From Hyalella azteca (Eukaryota; Arthropoda; Malacostraca; Amphipoda; Hyalellidae), in contig NW_025939263.1 of assembly GCF_000764305.2 (NCBI RefSeq), positions 1 to 64,000 on the forward strand: DNA of 64,000 nt, written 5' to 3'. Position 1 is the first letter of the stretch. Each line of letters opens with the position of its first letter. Positions 19,493 to 31,345 of this stretch are shown here, piece after piece. The translations under genes were made by a program, and so were the position numbers. The notes under the pieces were generated by a model, which saw only the letters and a program-made list of their open reading frames with translations, did no database searches and had not been told where the DNA came from.

Positions 19493-22385
19493 GTTTCATG
19501 CTAGTGTCACAAGCTATTGTTTAAAGCTGTTGTTTCATGTTAATCTTTCAAAGTGTTGTTTCATGTTAGTGTTTCAAGCTGTTGTTTAAAGGGTTTTGTT
19601 TCATGCTAGTGTTTCAAGCTATTATTTAAAGCTGTTGTTTCATGTTAGTAACGCTGACGATACTGTGCCGATGACTCATGTGCGTGCACCTGGTTGTGCT
19701 TTTCCTAAACATCGCGACCCAGATACAGGAAAATGCTTTAGTCGTGAGTTATAGACGACGCATTAGGACGTCAGGATGGCTTAAATTGGGCCGCAGTCTG
19801 CCAGGCCAGACTTCTGAAACCGAGGTCGAGATCTGATATGACTTTTCCGGCACTGTCGAGGAACTAATGGAAGAGATATGATTTGGCGAGTGTAAGGAAG
19901 AGAGAGAATACACAAAGAATCTCTGGAATGGACATGAGAATTTCTGTCAAGTAAAACATTCTTCGATTAATTCTAAAACCTGGTTCTCTTTTACCTGAGG
20001 CAGTGAAATTAGTAACAATTATACATCAAAATTGTATTGTTAAATTTGTAGGAGAAACAATTGCTTAGAAATAATTAATTCGATCACGAAGAGGACTTCT
20101 TTCTCAATAATTTAAACTGAAATACGTGCATTTGTTGGTTGAGCTTATGATATTCAATTATAAAATTTGAACCTTTCTTCTCATCTTATGTGTAATTCAT
20201 GTACTAAGTCATCACATTTAAAATGAAAATCTTCATCTACAAAGCTAAGCAAAAATCATTTATTGTTACTCAATCAGATGATTTTTGCAACTTTTCTTCT
20301 AGTCGTGTGAGCCACAAAGAAAATATCCCGCAACATGTCACTGGAAATACTATTTGCCGGCCTGGAAATACCATACCAGCGTTGAAATACAATACCGTCC
20401 TGGAAATACCATACCAGAGTGGAAATACCATACCGTCCTGGAAATACCATACCAGCGTGGAAATACCATACAGTCCTGGAAATACCATGACGACCTTGAA
20501 ATAATATACCGTCCTGGAAATACCATACCGTCCTGGAAATACCATAACGGCCTGGAAAACCATACCGGCCTGGAAAACCATACCGGCCTGAAAATACCGT
20601 GACGATCTTGAAATAATATACTTACCTGGAAATACCATTCCGGCTGGCTCTCCAGTACGGGAAAATTTAAGTCAGCCATTCCATTGTCGAGGTCCAGACT
20701 CCAGCGCGCTGGCCCCTGGCAGTCTCGTCTGCCATAAAGCTCGGCGCCGAGCCGGCCGCCGGCAGTCCTTGTGCTCCATCATGGTGCCCGAAATTTGTGA
20801 TGTGTGTGGCTACAGAACTTGTCCAGCTTCGGTTTTATGACACTCGTGAGTCTAGAATTCATCCCCATAAAATTGTTACATGTTCGAAAATCGAATTATT
20901 TTGGTAGGTGAGATCCTGTGTAATCCAAGGCTTTGATAAGGAATGCATTTTTAAAATTTCGTCAAAGTCAAGATCAACGATGTTGTTGTCATAAGTTTTT
21001 AACTGTAACTAGAGCTCATATTGTATATAAAATAATTATTCTATTGATAATTGCAGAAATGAACTGAAGTTATCGTTTATACTTTTTCAGAAATTTTGTT
21101 CGTATAACTTTTCAAAGTTAAAAATACTGACAAATATATGTTTATTATGGCATCACAATATCATTTAATAGAAGTCTCCTAAATGCAGGAAGTTATTTGT
21201 TCCAATGCCACATGTTGTATATCAGATTTGTGATAGATTACTTCTTTTTGTTTTTCATAAACGTTTGACTTTTGCTATTTTAACAACCAATTGAGAAAAA
21301 GCTCTTTGATATTTCAGTGTCCTTTTACTCAAAACTTAAAATTGACTCCTAAAAAAATCATCGATCATAGAACTTAGCAAAGTCTAAGAACGCGAAGCTC
21401 CTATTGGCCTATTTATATCTTGCAAATAATCCCCCAAATATTTGAAGTCCCGTTACATCTATAAATAGAAGCAAGACGCCTTGAAAAATACGACGTATGA
21501 ATGCTGGAGAACATGAACTTCATTCCGTGTATTTGCGCTGCTTTAAATTCAATATGCCGGGTGTCTCCCCAGCCGTGAACCTCCTTGGCCCTACTTAATT
21601 CACGGTATAAAAGATGCAAAATGACTGTTCTCAGCGAGACCTTATCTTTTTCCGCGATTATTGTTCGATGGCAACTTTTCCTCGTTAGACTGGGACTTTT
21701 AGAGAAGGGAATTACTCTCGGGGATTGTTTCATTCGCTGCCACTGAAAAGAATGAGAGGCTTTTGCTTTTATTTGAGAGCAGTTCATTTGGTACTGCGGG
21801 CAGTGAAGCCTTCAACAGCATCGCGATGCGAATAAATGAAGCTGCGCCTGAATAGCCTCGAAAAGATGTGTTGGTATTTCAGCAAAAATAAAAAATGTAT
21901 CCGGGATAAAAATCTGCTGGTGATGTAAGAAATAAATGAAATTGCGTCAATGATGCCAAGCATTTCGAGCCCCAACGACGCTCGTCGAAAAGTGAGCTCC
22001 AAGAAAAGTCGTGGGAGAATCGAGCTTAACTTCCAGCGTTGATTCGATTGACTTGTTGACTTAGGTAAATAGAATCTTCAATTGTTGAACAAATGTTGCA
22101 GTCTCAGGCATCACTGTAAAAGCCTAGACAAGCATTATAAGATATTGTTCGTAAGGCTGAGTTCTCTGAGTTATCTTAAGGGGTGTAAAATACCTGTATT
22201 TTATGATAACTTTTTCAAGGTAAATCACATGTTTTGGTATGCTAGTTGTTGGCCGAGATCCTGTATCGATGGTAAAAGTGAGACTTTGTACTGAAATCAG
22301 AAATAACCGATTCTTCATTTGACCGTTTCGATTTTGTTTTAGTAACGCAATTTTGCCTATCGATAACCTAGATAACTTCTCGATA
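19493..22385. repeat. Segmental duplication block, right copy (~2.9 kb)
   Basis: Direct-orientation copy of 1808-4505. It contains the 26-bp array end (19493-19650), unique sequence (19650-20335), an expanded 19-bp array (20341-20650), a short GC-rich insert-like stretch near 20690-20745 and the 1.6-kb unique part. The matching minus-strand frames at 21413-21787 and 21784-22002 differ from the left copy by only two residues each. Confidence 0.93.
20338..20650. repeat. 19-bp minisatellite, right copy (expanded)
   Basis: The same TGGAAATACCATACCGTCC unit as at 2636-2860 with more units and new variants (ATAACGGCC, AAAACCATACCGGCC, ATGACGACCTTG). The inverted unit that ends the left array is absent. 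All six frames lack stops over most of the array. Confidence 0.92.
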
Positions 22386-22760
22386 AAATGGGAATAGACA
22401 CTTCACTAACCAATAATAGTGAAGGAATTTAGTTTTAGAACATGAAAGGTCCATGATCACAGCTCAATTTGTTAGCGTGCAGTCCCTAGCCAGTATCAGG
22501 TTACGATGGCAATACCCCATCGAGTTTCTGTTAAGTATTCTACACCTCAGGCAGCTTTAACAAACATCCGCCCGTTTTTTGGGAATCACGCAAAGCTGCG
22601 AGCGATAAACGGTACCTCGTTGTTGGTTAAAGATGAGCGGCGCAGTGTCGGTCGAGAAGCTCGAGTCAAGGCATGTGGAGTATCGCTATTGAGGTCGTAA
22701 GCATAAAAACCTATTGAGGTCGTAAGCCTAAAAACCTATTGAGGTCGTATGCCAATGGAA
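22386..22760. other. Unique DNA after the block, with a ~31-bp triple repeat
   Basis: Homology to the left block stops near 22385. At 22688-22755 the string ATTGAGGTCGTAAGC plus ATAAAAACCT is present three times in tandem. No gene recognised. Confidence 0.6.
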
Positions 22761-25700
22761 AAATTCACGTAAGCCTAAGGAAATTCATCCAAAATTCCGG
22801 AAGTATCGTCAACTCTGCTGGTGTCAGTGTTGACGACACTTACGAAATTAACATAAATATCTTTTGTACGGGATATTTAAGGGCGTATTCACAATTTTCA
22901 CCATTCATCGCGTTTTGAGATATTACTTTTACTCGAACAGAGTGGTTGTGAATCAAGTAAATTCAAATAAGGGATTAAACATTATGCAAAATCTCTTAAT
23001 TAAATTTATTTTAATGTAAAAAATTACCAGTTCATTCATATCTAAGGACTAGTTGTAAGAAACATCAGTCAACAGGTCATTTTATACTCGTCATTTATGA
23101 AAATCTTTGCCTGTTATATAGTTGTCGTTAGGCATGAATTCAATATGATGATTTTGAGCACAAGTCGCCACTTCTCAGGCATCTGTATCGCCAAATCCAT
23201 CAACCAACGACCCTGCATGGAACTGTACGATGGGGGCCAAACTAAAAAAAAAATTCAAATTGGTTTTGTATTCCTCAATGTTAGCTCGTTGTTATTGACA
23301 GCGCAACTGTCAGTATGATGATCTTCAGGCTCTCTCAATGCTCTCTGCATAGAGAATCGCAACGATGCTTCCCATGAATTAATCAAGTCTCGTAACAAAC
23401 TGCCACATACATTAGTCCAGGAGGCACCAATGGTTTCTCAGTGAATAGTCACAAAAAATAACATGTAAAATTTAGAATTTCTTAATTTCCAGTGAGATTC
23501 GTGCATTGCCTAGAAACGAAATAAAATTCCCGGTGAATTTTCATACTTGCTGGATATCGAAATGAAATGAAGCAACGCATTCATATGACATTGAAAGGAA
23601 AAGAAAGTTGGTGGAATTTCAGCTTTATAAAATAAATGAGTGCGAAATGTAAAAAAATCAAAAGCAATACACCGATGGAATAATGCACCTACATTCGCAC
23701 AAAATATCGTTCATAGCATCGCCTGCAACACTGTGCCTTAAATTGCAAACGTTTCAAAATAAAATTTTCAAATCGAATGAAAACATCCACTGGGATGATA
23801 TTCCGAGCTTAACACAGCTTCATATTTCACCATTTTTAGAATTGACGCGAGTTCTTGGGACAGAAAATGGAGCGGCGGGATGCCTCGTCTTCCGAAATGC
23901 ACTCTTTGGCTCGTAGGCTTCCGTCACGCTTGGCATTGACGACTCAACCATGACACTCATGGCCGATGACGAATGCCCTCACAATAAGCGAATTTTAACC
24001 AAAAATGTAAGAAAATGTTCAGCAGAGAATGACTTTTTGAAGAAGAAAGATTCAGAGTCCCAATCAACGTAAAAGATCACATTCAGCTGGCGCTTATGAA
24101 GGTTGATTGTATGTCGTCTGGAAAAGGTAACATGATAAGATTTGCTTGCGTTGCATAACAGTAAAATCACGAGTATGATTCATAAGCATTTTTCGCCATA
24201 TTGTCTGATATTAATTTACGAGACTAAATTTATTCGACAAAAGAAATATCCGACTGAGTTAATTTTTGAACTCGGTTATTAACAGAAATTTATGCATTGT
24301 CCTGAATGTACGTTCATAGTTCAATAGGTCTTTACAAACTACGAAAATTTATCAAAGTATAAAATTTGCTTTTAGAGTAACATCATGAAGCCCTTTGCAG
24401 GGAATAACAGGAAGACATGAACTGCAAATGTTTTTCATTTTGCTCTCCATCCATTTTGCTCCATTGCTTTCCTGATATTGTGAAATCATTAATTTTACAG
24501 TTAACAAGTTGGTGGGATATTTATTACCTCAATATGAGTTTTCATTCTTTCCTCTCACACGTACGCCTCTTATTTCAAGCGATACCTTCAATGTCTCGAA
24601 ATGGTCATTAATAACTATCGTGTTTCGCCTTCGCAGCTCGTTAGTGATCTCATTAGACGGGACTCTTAGTTTCAATTCAGCTGCCAGGTGGGACGCTAAC
24701 TGGTTTGATTAAGCCATCGAGACAATCCTTAGAAGCCATTCCCTGTCTGTTATACTACCAGGCTGCCGTCAAATAAGTAAAGCATTGATGTCTGCAGAAG
24801 AAGTCTTCGCACGAGTTTCCTTCATTGTTCGAGATGAGAATGATATGTAAAAAATAGTGTAAATGTTCACGTCATGATGACTACACAATTATGTGTAGTC
24901 ATCATCTCATAGTAACAGCTTTTTTGAAAATATAGTTTACATTTTCGTTATTGGAGCATACTTAATGAATGTAAAGTTAAGCAAATAAACATGTTGTCAT
25001 GGTTAGAGCCAGATAAAGATGGCCGAGCCACTGCGACGGTAGAGATCTTCAATAAAGAAGCGGCGACGAGACCAAGTTAGTTTTTAGGAGCTAAGCTGGC
25101 AATTTCAAGAGTTTATGTTCACGATAATGCCTGATGCTGAGCTCTGTTGCAACAACTAACGAGATGAGCCCTTCACATAACTCCTAAGAACTCGTGCCTT
25201 GCTTAAGTGGCCTAATTCAATAGCACATAAAGCGCGACTGTGAACGTTGTTGTACGAGGAAATGATGCAATACCCTCGCATATCTCAGCATCATTTACCT
25301 TAGTGAAAAATAAGGAGTTACACGATGAAAAGGGTATATTTCCGATATTTTATTTTTAGCAATTTTAGTTTAATATAGTCTCCATTTGCTGCCTGTGGCG
25401 TGACAAAGAATGAATTGAGAGGTGATGCCATGCATGCATGGAACTTATTTAACATGTACATCAGGAGTTTAAAAATTTAAACTTAGGCACCAAGAACTGT
25501 TATTCTTTCTTGTAATTACTTCTAAACAAATTCGATGAAGATTTCTTGAGTGAAGCACCATAAAATTTTTATAATGATCACAGTGGAGTATTTCAAAGTC
25601 AAAACTACGCACATTATAGAAGAAGTCATAAAACGCGAAGCAAAGTTATTACTTTTCCCAATTGCCTTGAGACTTGATCGAAGACTTTGTCCAAAGAGTG

Positions 25701-27790
25701 AGACTATTCGTTAAAAAAGCCTTCGAGTTTTGTGAGGATCCAAAGCCACTAATCTTGCGCACGGAAGATTGTTTTTCAAAAACTGAACTGCAGAATAAAT
25801 GTGGGGACAAAATTAACTGAGGATTAAATGCGAATGAAGTTTTTTCTAGAAGTAGGATCCGAAACTTCTTGAGGTACTGAAAAAATATACTTTGCATAAT
25901 TTTCTGTCGTGAAGAAAAATAGGATAGTTTGAATTACTGGCTCAGCGGCTCGGACTTCAAGAAATAGCCACGCAAAAAGACTGGTGAATCTTACCCGAGT
26001 TCTATATTTTTTATTTGGCTGGAGACGCAGCAAATTATGCGTCGTAATTTAGAGTTCTCGGGGCTAATTCAGGAAGAACTAATTAACTTCTACACCTCGC
26101 AGATGAACAATTTATCACGACGCCATCTCGGCATATTATAGAATTACTGCAGAGAAATTTGAAAGATAAAAAGGAAACATAATTAGTTTCATTAACTCGT
26201 GGTGGCGGTGGTATTATGAGGTTAAATATAGTGAATAAGATGGGTAAATGTCACATTACGACTTAAATAATGATACGGGAGTTTTTCAACTGGCTCGTTG
26301 CGTTGAAATTCCATAGCTGAGAAACTGAGAATTTGTTTAATGAATGGCTTGCAAATAAGGAGAAAGGTTGAATCCCTGCATCTGTACTAACACCTCCATG
26401 AACTAATTCCTTACATTGCTGCTGTAGGGACTTTTGTTTAAAATAAGAGTAGAAGAATTTAATAGTGTGTTTTAATACAGTAAGTATAAAAAATTATTTT
26501 TATAATTTACTAGTGAGTAAGCACAAACCGTTGCGCTCCTAAAGAATCTATTTTGTGATTCACTGAAGTCAGGAGACTTGCCCTGGTATTTATTTGAATG
26601 GGTGCAGCAACAGCACACTTTACTGGCCAATTGCGTCCTTTTGTTCCCTTTAAAGAGGCTCTCGCCGATGGCAGTTCACGAGCTTGATATTGTAGGCCCG
26701 AAATTAATTGACCGTAAGAGGCGAATTAAGGCGCCTGGGTCCCTTAGATTTAGAGGCTCTCCAGCCGACGTGGCGTTTAGACGCTTAAACTTCTGATATT
26801 TGAGAGCCAGAGAAATTTCACGGAATTTGTCGAGATCTCGCCGCACCGGAAAAACGCGGAAAATTTTCCGCTTTTCTGACCAAAACGAATTGTTCACCTG
26901 AACGTTTTTGCTAAAAATTTACGATGAGGGATTTGTTGGATGTTGTCTTGGAAATGTTTCTTCGTATTTGTAAATAAATGTGTGGGAGATTGTACCCAGG
27001 AAAAACAAAACGTTTTTATGACCCTGGTAATGGTTTGGTGAAAATTGCATTATTGTCTCTGATTTTACTAAAATTAACATATATGTACATAATACCTCAC
27101 GATGTTTTGCTTTCTCGTAATGTAGTAGTATTAAGCCTGCTTTTGGGCGGCCATTTTTTATCTCATCATAGACAACTGGAGACTATACTAGTTGCATTAG
27201 CAACTCTTAAATTGAAGAGAACTTTCGTATATGAATTTTCAGCTTCGGTATGCGAATAATTCTTTAAGTTGAGAAGGCCGTAGCTCATTGGTTCAATTTC
27301 AATAGAGACATAGGTTTTTTAACTGCATTGGCGTTCGCTTCGAGCGTTTTTTGGCGTAAGCGGAACAGTGAGACTCGACGCCGGAACCACAAAATATAAT
27401 TCACTGATTTTTTTTCACTGGAAATTCAAGCTCGAAAAAAAAATATTTGTAACCTTGTTCGTAAAAGGAAATATGCGGCCTGTGTTTTTGCAGCGGAAAA
27501 ACACCGCTTCCCTGAATGCAAAGACATTAGCTGTTATTCACTTAAGGACTTCAGAAAATATAGAAGCAGTGTGGCTTTGTATTTTAGACTTGAAATAGGC
27601 GATAAAACACTTTAAAGTTTTTAAAGCGAATAAATTTTTAAAACGGTATTCAAAGTAAATGATTCTTTCATGTAGGTCCTTTTATGCTTATCATTCATTG
27701 CATTCTTTCGACTTCTCTTTGGTTTTGCATTCATAGTAGAAAAGTGAGGTTTGAATAATCATCCAGCGATAGTGTCGTTTGATCAAGGAT
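22761..27790. other. Intergenic or intronic AT-rich DNA without a recognised gene
   Basis: No splice-consistent coding exon, RNA gene or mobile element was recognised. The only clear structure is the hairpin at 24874-24905. The open frames here are short and show no family motifs. Confidence 0.5.
24874..24905. repeat. Perfect 14-bp inverted repeat (hairpin)
   Basis: ATGATGACTACACA, a 4-base loop ATTA, and TGTGTAGTCATCAT: fully complementary 14-bp arms. It could form a stable stem in RNA of either strand. No run of T follows, and no surrounding gene explains it. Confidence 0.9.
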
Positions 27791-27792
27791 TT

Positions 27793-27967
27793 AAAAAAAT
27801 ATAACTCAGTACTCACTGCAGTGAGTGACAGAGAGCTCATTTTCTCGTCGACGAAAACATGAAGTCACGGACGGACAGACAGACAGACAGACAGACGGAC
27901 GGACGGACAGACGGACATGGCGGGCACAATAGTGCATTTTTCCATAAATGAGAAAATGCGCTAAAAA
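27793..27967 (-). mobile_element. Dispersed ~150-bp repeat element, copy 2
   Basis: Opposite orientation to copy 1. Runs from AAAAATATAACTCAGTACTC through the ACTCACTGCAGTGAGT palindrome, a TCGTCGACGA palindrome, an expanded ACGG/ACAG tetranucleotide run, to GAGAAAATGCGCTAAAAA. Longest of the four copies because of the tetranucleotide run. One base in the first arm (GAGCTCATTTTCTC) breaks the 13-bp inverted repeat. Confidence 0.92.
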
Positions 27968-28081
27968 TACGTGCAAAGTAGTCGATAAAAATATGTAAAA
28001 AATTGAAAAAAAACCTTTTGTTTAAGGTCTGAATTTCGACTGCGATGGCAAGCAAGAAGGATACAGTCGGGTTCTGACTAA

Positions 28082-28106
28082 CAACTGTGACAAACAGTCA
28101 CAGTTG
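28082..28106. repeat. 10-bp perfect inverted repeat
   Basis: CAACTGTGAC, loop AAACA, GTCACAGTTG. It lies about 115 bp from dispersed element copy 2 and just before a more GC-balanced stretch (28120-28380). Confidence 0.85.
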
Positions 28107-29300
28107 GAGGCTTCATGCAGCAGGCACACTTCATTAACGGGACGTTCAACACCGCCAGGGGAGCTGATTAACCAGAAGGCCGAGCCGTATTAACCTGATC
28201 CATTCTATTTGTAATTAAAATATGACTTTTAGCGGCCAGTGTGTGGGAGCTGGCGCTTCCAGTTAATCCATTTCGAGGGAGATTGATAATGCGCCCAACA
28301 TTCGCGGCTCCCAGTGATCTCAGGTTTATTATGCGGAACAGTTGTGTGCCGGCTTCATTACTGACACGTACAGCTCAGTATTAATTTCACTGAACTAGTA
28401 TAGAGGCTGGTTAACAATTTGGCGACGCTAACAAATACTGTGCTGAGATTCATTTGGAAAAATACTAGTAATTAATGAGTTGGAAATGAAACAATCTAAC
28501 AATAACGATGATGAGTTTATGGGTTTTAATGTGATAATAATTTATAAGTATACATAACTATCGATGTAATTGTAAAAATTTTTCGTTGGTTTAATTTATT
28601 TTGCTCGAATTGAGACTTTTTTGGGTTAATTTAGTTCTATGCATGTAACAATATTATGGTAAAAATTTTAAAGGAGTTGGAATGGATAAAGTCTGTGGGT
28701 ACAGCGCAAGTCCGGTACTTAAAAGAATTACAGATGTATGGTATAATTTACATATATGGTACAAATTTAAATCTTTCTCAATTCAACACTATCCTCGTAC
28801 CTATAAGATCCACTTGGGACTTGTTTAAAGTAAGGTCAAGTATTTAAGCAGTTAGCCAATATGGCAATTGGAAACTGTGCGGAAAGTTAAACAACGAGGG
28901 ATTTTCGTTTGAGTAAGGCCTAAATTTGAAGATAATTTTTGTGAAGACCTTCTTCGTATGAACATTAATTACACTTTGACTTGGGAGGGTTTACGAATGC
29001 GTGGTTTCTAATTTTCGAATGCATTTTGAATGAAATGAAAAAATTAAATATTTAAAAAGTAAATAATTCGCTTTTTTATATTTTTGGAAACATTTTTTTG
29101 ATTACTATATAGTGGCTGCTGGAACAGACCTTGAGTATGATCGCACAACAATGACTTTCAACTAAAAGCCGCGCATCTTATTCAAATATGGAAATCCTCT
29201 CATTCAACTCCCATCTTTAAATTATTGCTTGTGTATCAGTAGCTGTCTGACGCTCGTCAGAAGGCGCCCGAAAATGTGTGGATATTTTCCTCATGCTGAT

Positions 29301-29415
29301 TTATATTATTATCCTTAATGTGTTTAGATTTGATATTATTTTATTATATTATTATCCACGATGTGTTCAGATTTAATATTATTTTATTATATTATTATCT
29401 TTCATGTGTTTAGAT
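29301..29415. repeat. 43-bp tandem repeat, ~2.7 units
   Basis: Units starting TTATATTATTATC at 29301, 29344 and 29387, each followed by a variant of ATGTGTTTAGATTTGATATT. Confidence 0.88.
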
Positions 29416-31239
29416 TAGAGCCCTCAGCCCCATGTCCTCACTGCCTAGGGGTTATATGAGAACCTGGCGCATTCATCAGAGGCTGTGAAAAATTATTTCC
29501 TTTGATGAATTGTGAAAAACTGGTGATATCAATGATGCATGAACTTCGGTCACTCTTACTTCATTGTAGAAATGAACGTGAAGAGAGACGAACATGGCAA
29601 TAATTCTTATAAACTTGAGAAGCAAAGGAAAAATGTTGAAAAACATTTGAAAAAATCGGGATTTCCGAGAATTTTATTGAAAATTGCGGATATGGTGTAC
29701 GAACGAAATAGTTTTCAAATTTTGTTCGATTAGGAAAAACACAAGATGCATGACCACGACCATGAGGGATTATGAATATATAGTTTTAATGAGAATTCGA
29801 TTACGTTTTAGAGTTTTTTTATATCAACTTCAGAAGTATCTTATGAGGGACTTGAAATTTAATAATGAGATACATGAATTAAAAGTGTAGCGAGCATTTT
29901 TAGAAAATAACTTTCACTTTACAACTATAGAAATTGTGACTTAGTATTTTACAAAAAAGTATCTACAGGTGTACTGCCCTACTTGCGTAATGTCGATCAT
30001 TGTATGGCTGGATATTTGGAAGTGAGTGAAGCATAAGAGCGCTCATTACTGCATTTTTTGTACAGTTTGGTAGTTATTTTGACCTATGGGTTAAAGTTTG
30101 AGAAGTTCAAACAAGTCCGGCGTAATATGTTCTACAAATTACAGCACTGGGCCGTATTTGCAAACAAAGAGAATCGAAGCGCTTCACATTTGCCAGGGAC
30201 TGTACATCATTTAGAAATGATTCAATGGCCATGAAGGGAAAAACCACCCACCTTCCAATAAACTCAAAATCACTTTTTCTGTACTTTTTCAAATTGTTAT
30301 TGAAAATTGGAGTAAGGGTGCTCGAACATAACATTTGTCGTATACATAAGCTTAACTACATGTGTTTTTTATCATCAGCTATTTGAATAATGGTTTTATA
30401 TTAGGATCGTACCATAGTATCTCGTATATTATTAGGTTTTCGCAAGCTATTGTGAACTGAAGTCAAGCCTAAATCTGGCTGATGTCACTCAACGTCGTCA
30501 GGTATTGAACGCGCGGTGAGATCGATGACAAGACCTCACAGCCTACAGGAGTGTCAAGAGTTTGAGCAAACTCGGTATTGCTAAATGACTGACGATGCGA
30601 ATTAATCGATGGATTCATCATTGCCATAATCAAACGCATGCGTAACGTTTAACGTCTTGGCAATCATTTATCTTTAGACCCTTGATCGCAATTTAAGTTT
30701 GAGTGGAATGAAGAGATGAAGATAATTAAACATTGGTGTTTTGGTTCCAGTTTAAAAGTTTCAAAAAACGACTTCTTTCATATAAGGAGACAGAAATGTT
30801 TGGATTTAATTAGTAATTGTTTACAACTACATTCTAAACAGCAAGCACGAGTCGCTGTGTTTCCGATTATTCTGATGAAGCATAAAATTAACACGTTGAC
30901 TCCAATTGCTTTTTCTTGTACTATTATTTCATTTTTTGTACTATTATGAATTTATGTACAACTACATCCTGGATAAATACAATTCGTGGTACGCATACGT
31001 ACCACTTCGGAGTCAACGTATTAAAATTACAACAAAAATTCCCAAAACTTAATTAGCCGAATAACGCAATTCAATTCACTGTATCACGCTGTTTCCAGTG
31101 AAATTTCTACACAATTATTCTCAAGGGAACTGGAAAGCATCATAATTATTGCTGGGCAGCGAACTTATTGGAAACAAGGAATCAATATGGGGACAAATAG
31201 CTCTTTTGTTGCTGTGTTTCCGTGGGAGTCTGATATGTA

Positions 31240-31345
31240 CAGTTTATCAGAAGGTGTTGTATGATGTTTTGAACATATCAGAGGTGTAGCCTGATACTAT
31301 GAACATATCAGGAGGAGTAGCCTGATACTATGAACATATCAGGCT
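31240..31345. repeat. Short tandem repeat with internal dyad
   Basis: GAACATATCAG followed by GAGG(T/A)GTAGCCTGATACTAT recurs two to three times. Each unit contains CCTGATA...TATCAGG, a 7-bp inverted repeat. Confidence 0.75.

Noticed and set aside
20223..20679. Overlapping ORFs of 82-122 codons at the right 19-bp array
   Set aside because: Same cause as at 2562-3019.
23097..23318. Possible CUB-like exon (PCMELYDGG segment)
   Set aside because: Only a short resemblance, no matching splice phase with the CUB exons, and no other conserved CUB block nearby.
27276..27360. tRNA-like A box (TAGCTCATTGG) with GTTCGCTTC downstream
   Set aside because: The GGTTCAATTTC lies directly after the A box, too close, the other B-box candidate is imperfect and no acceptor stem forms.
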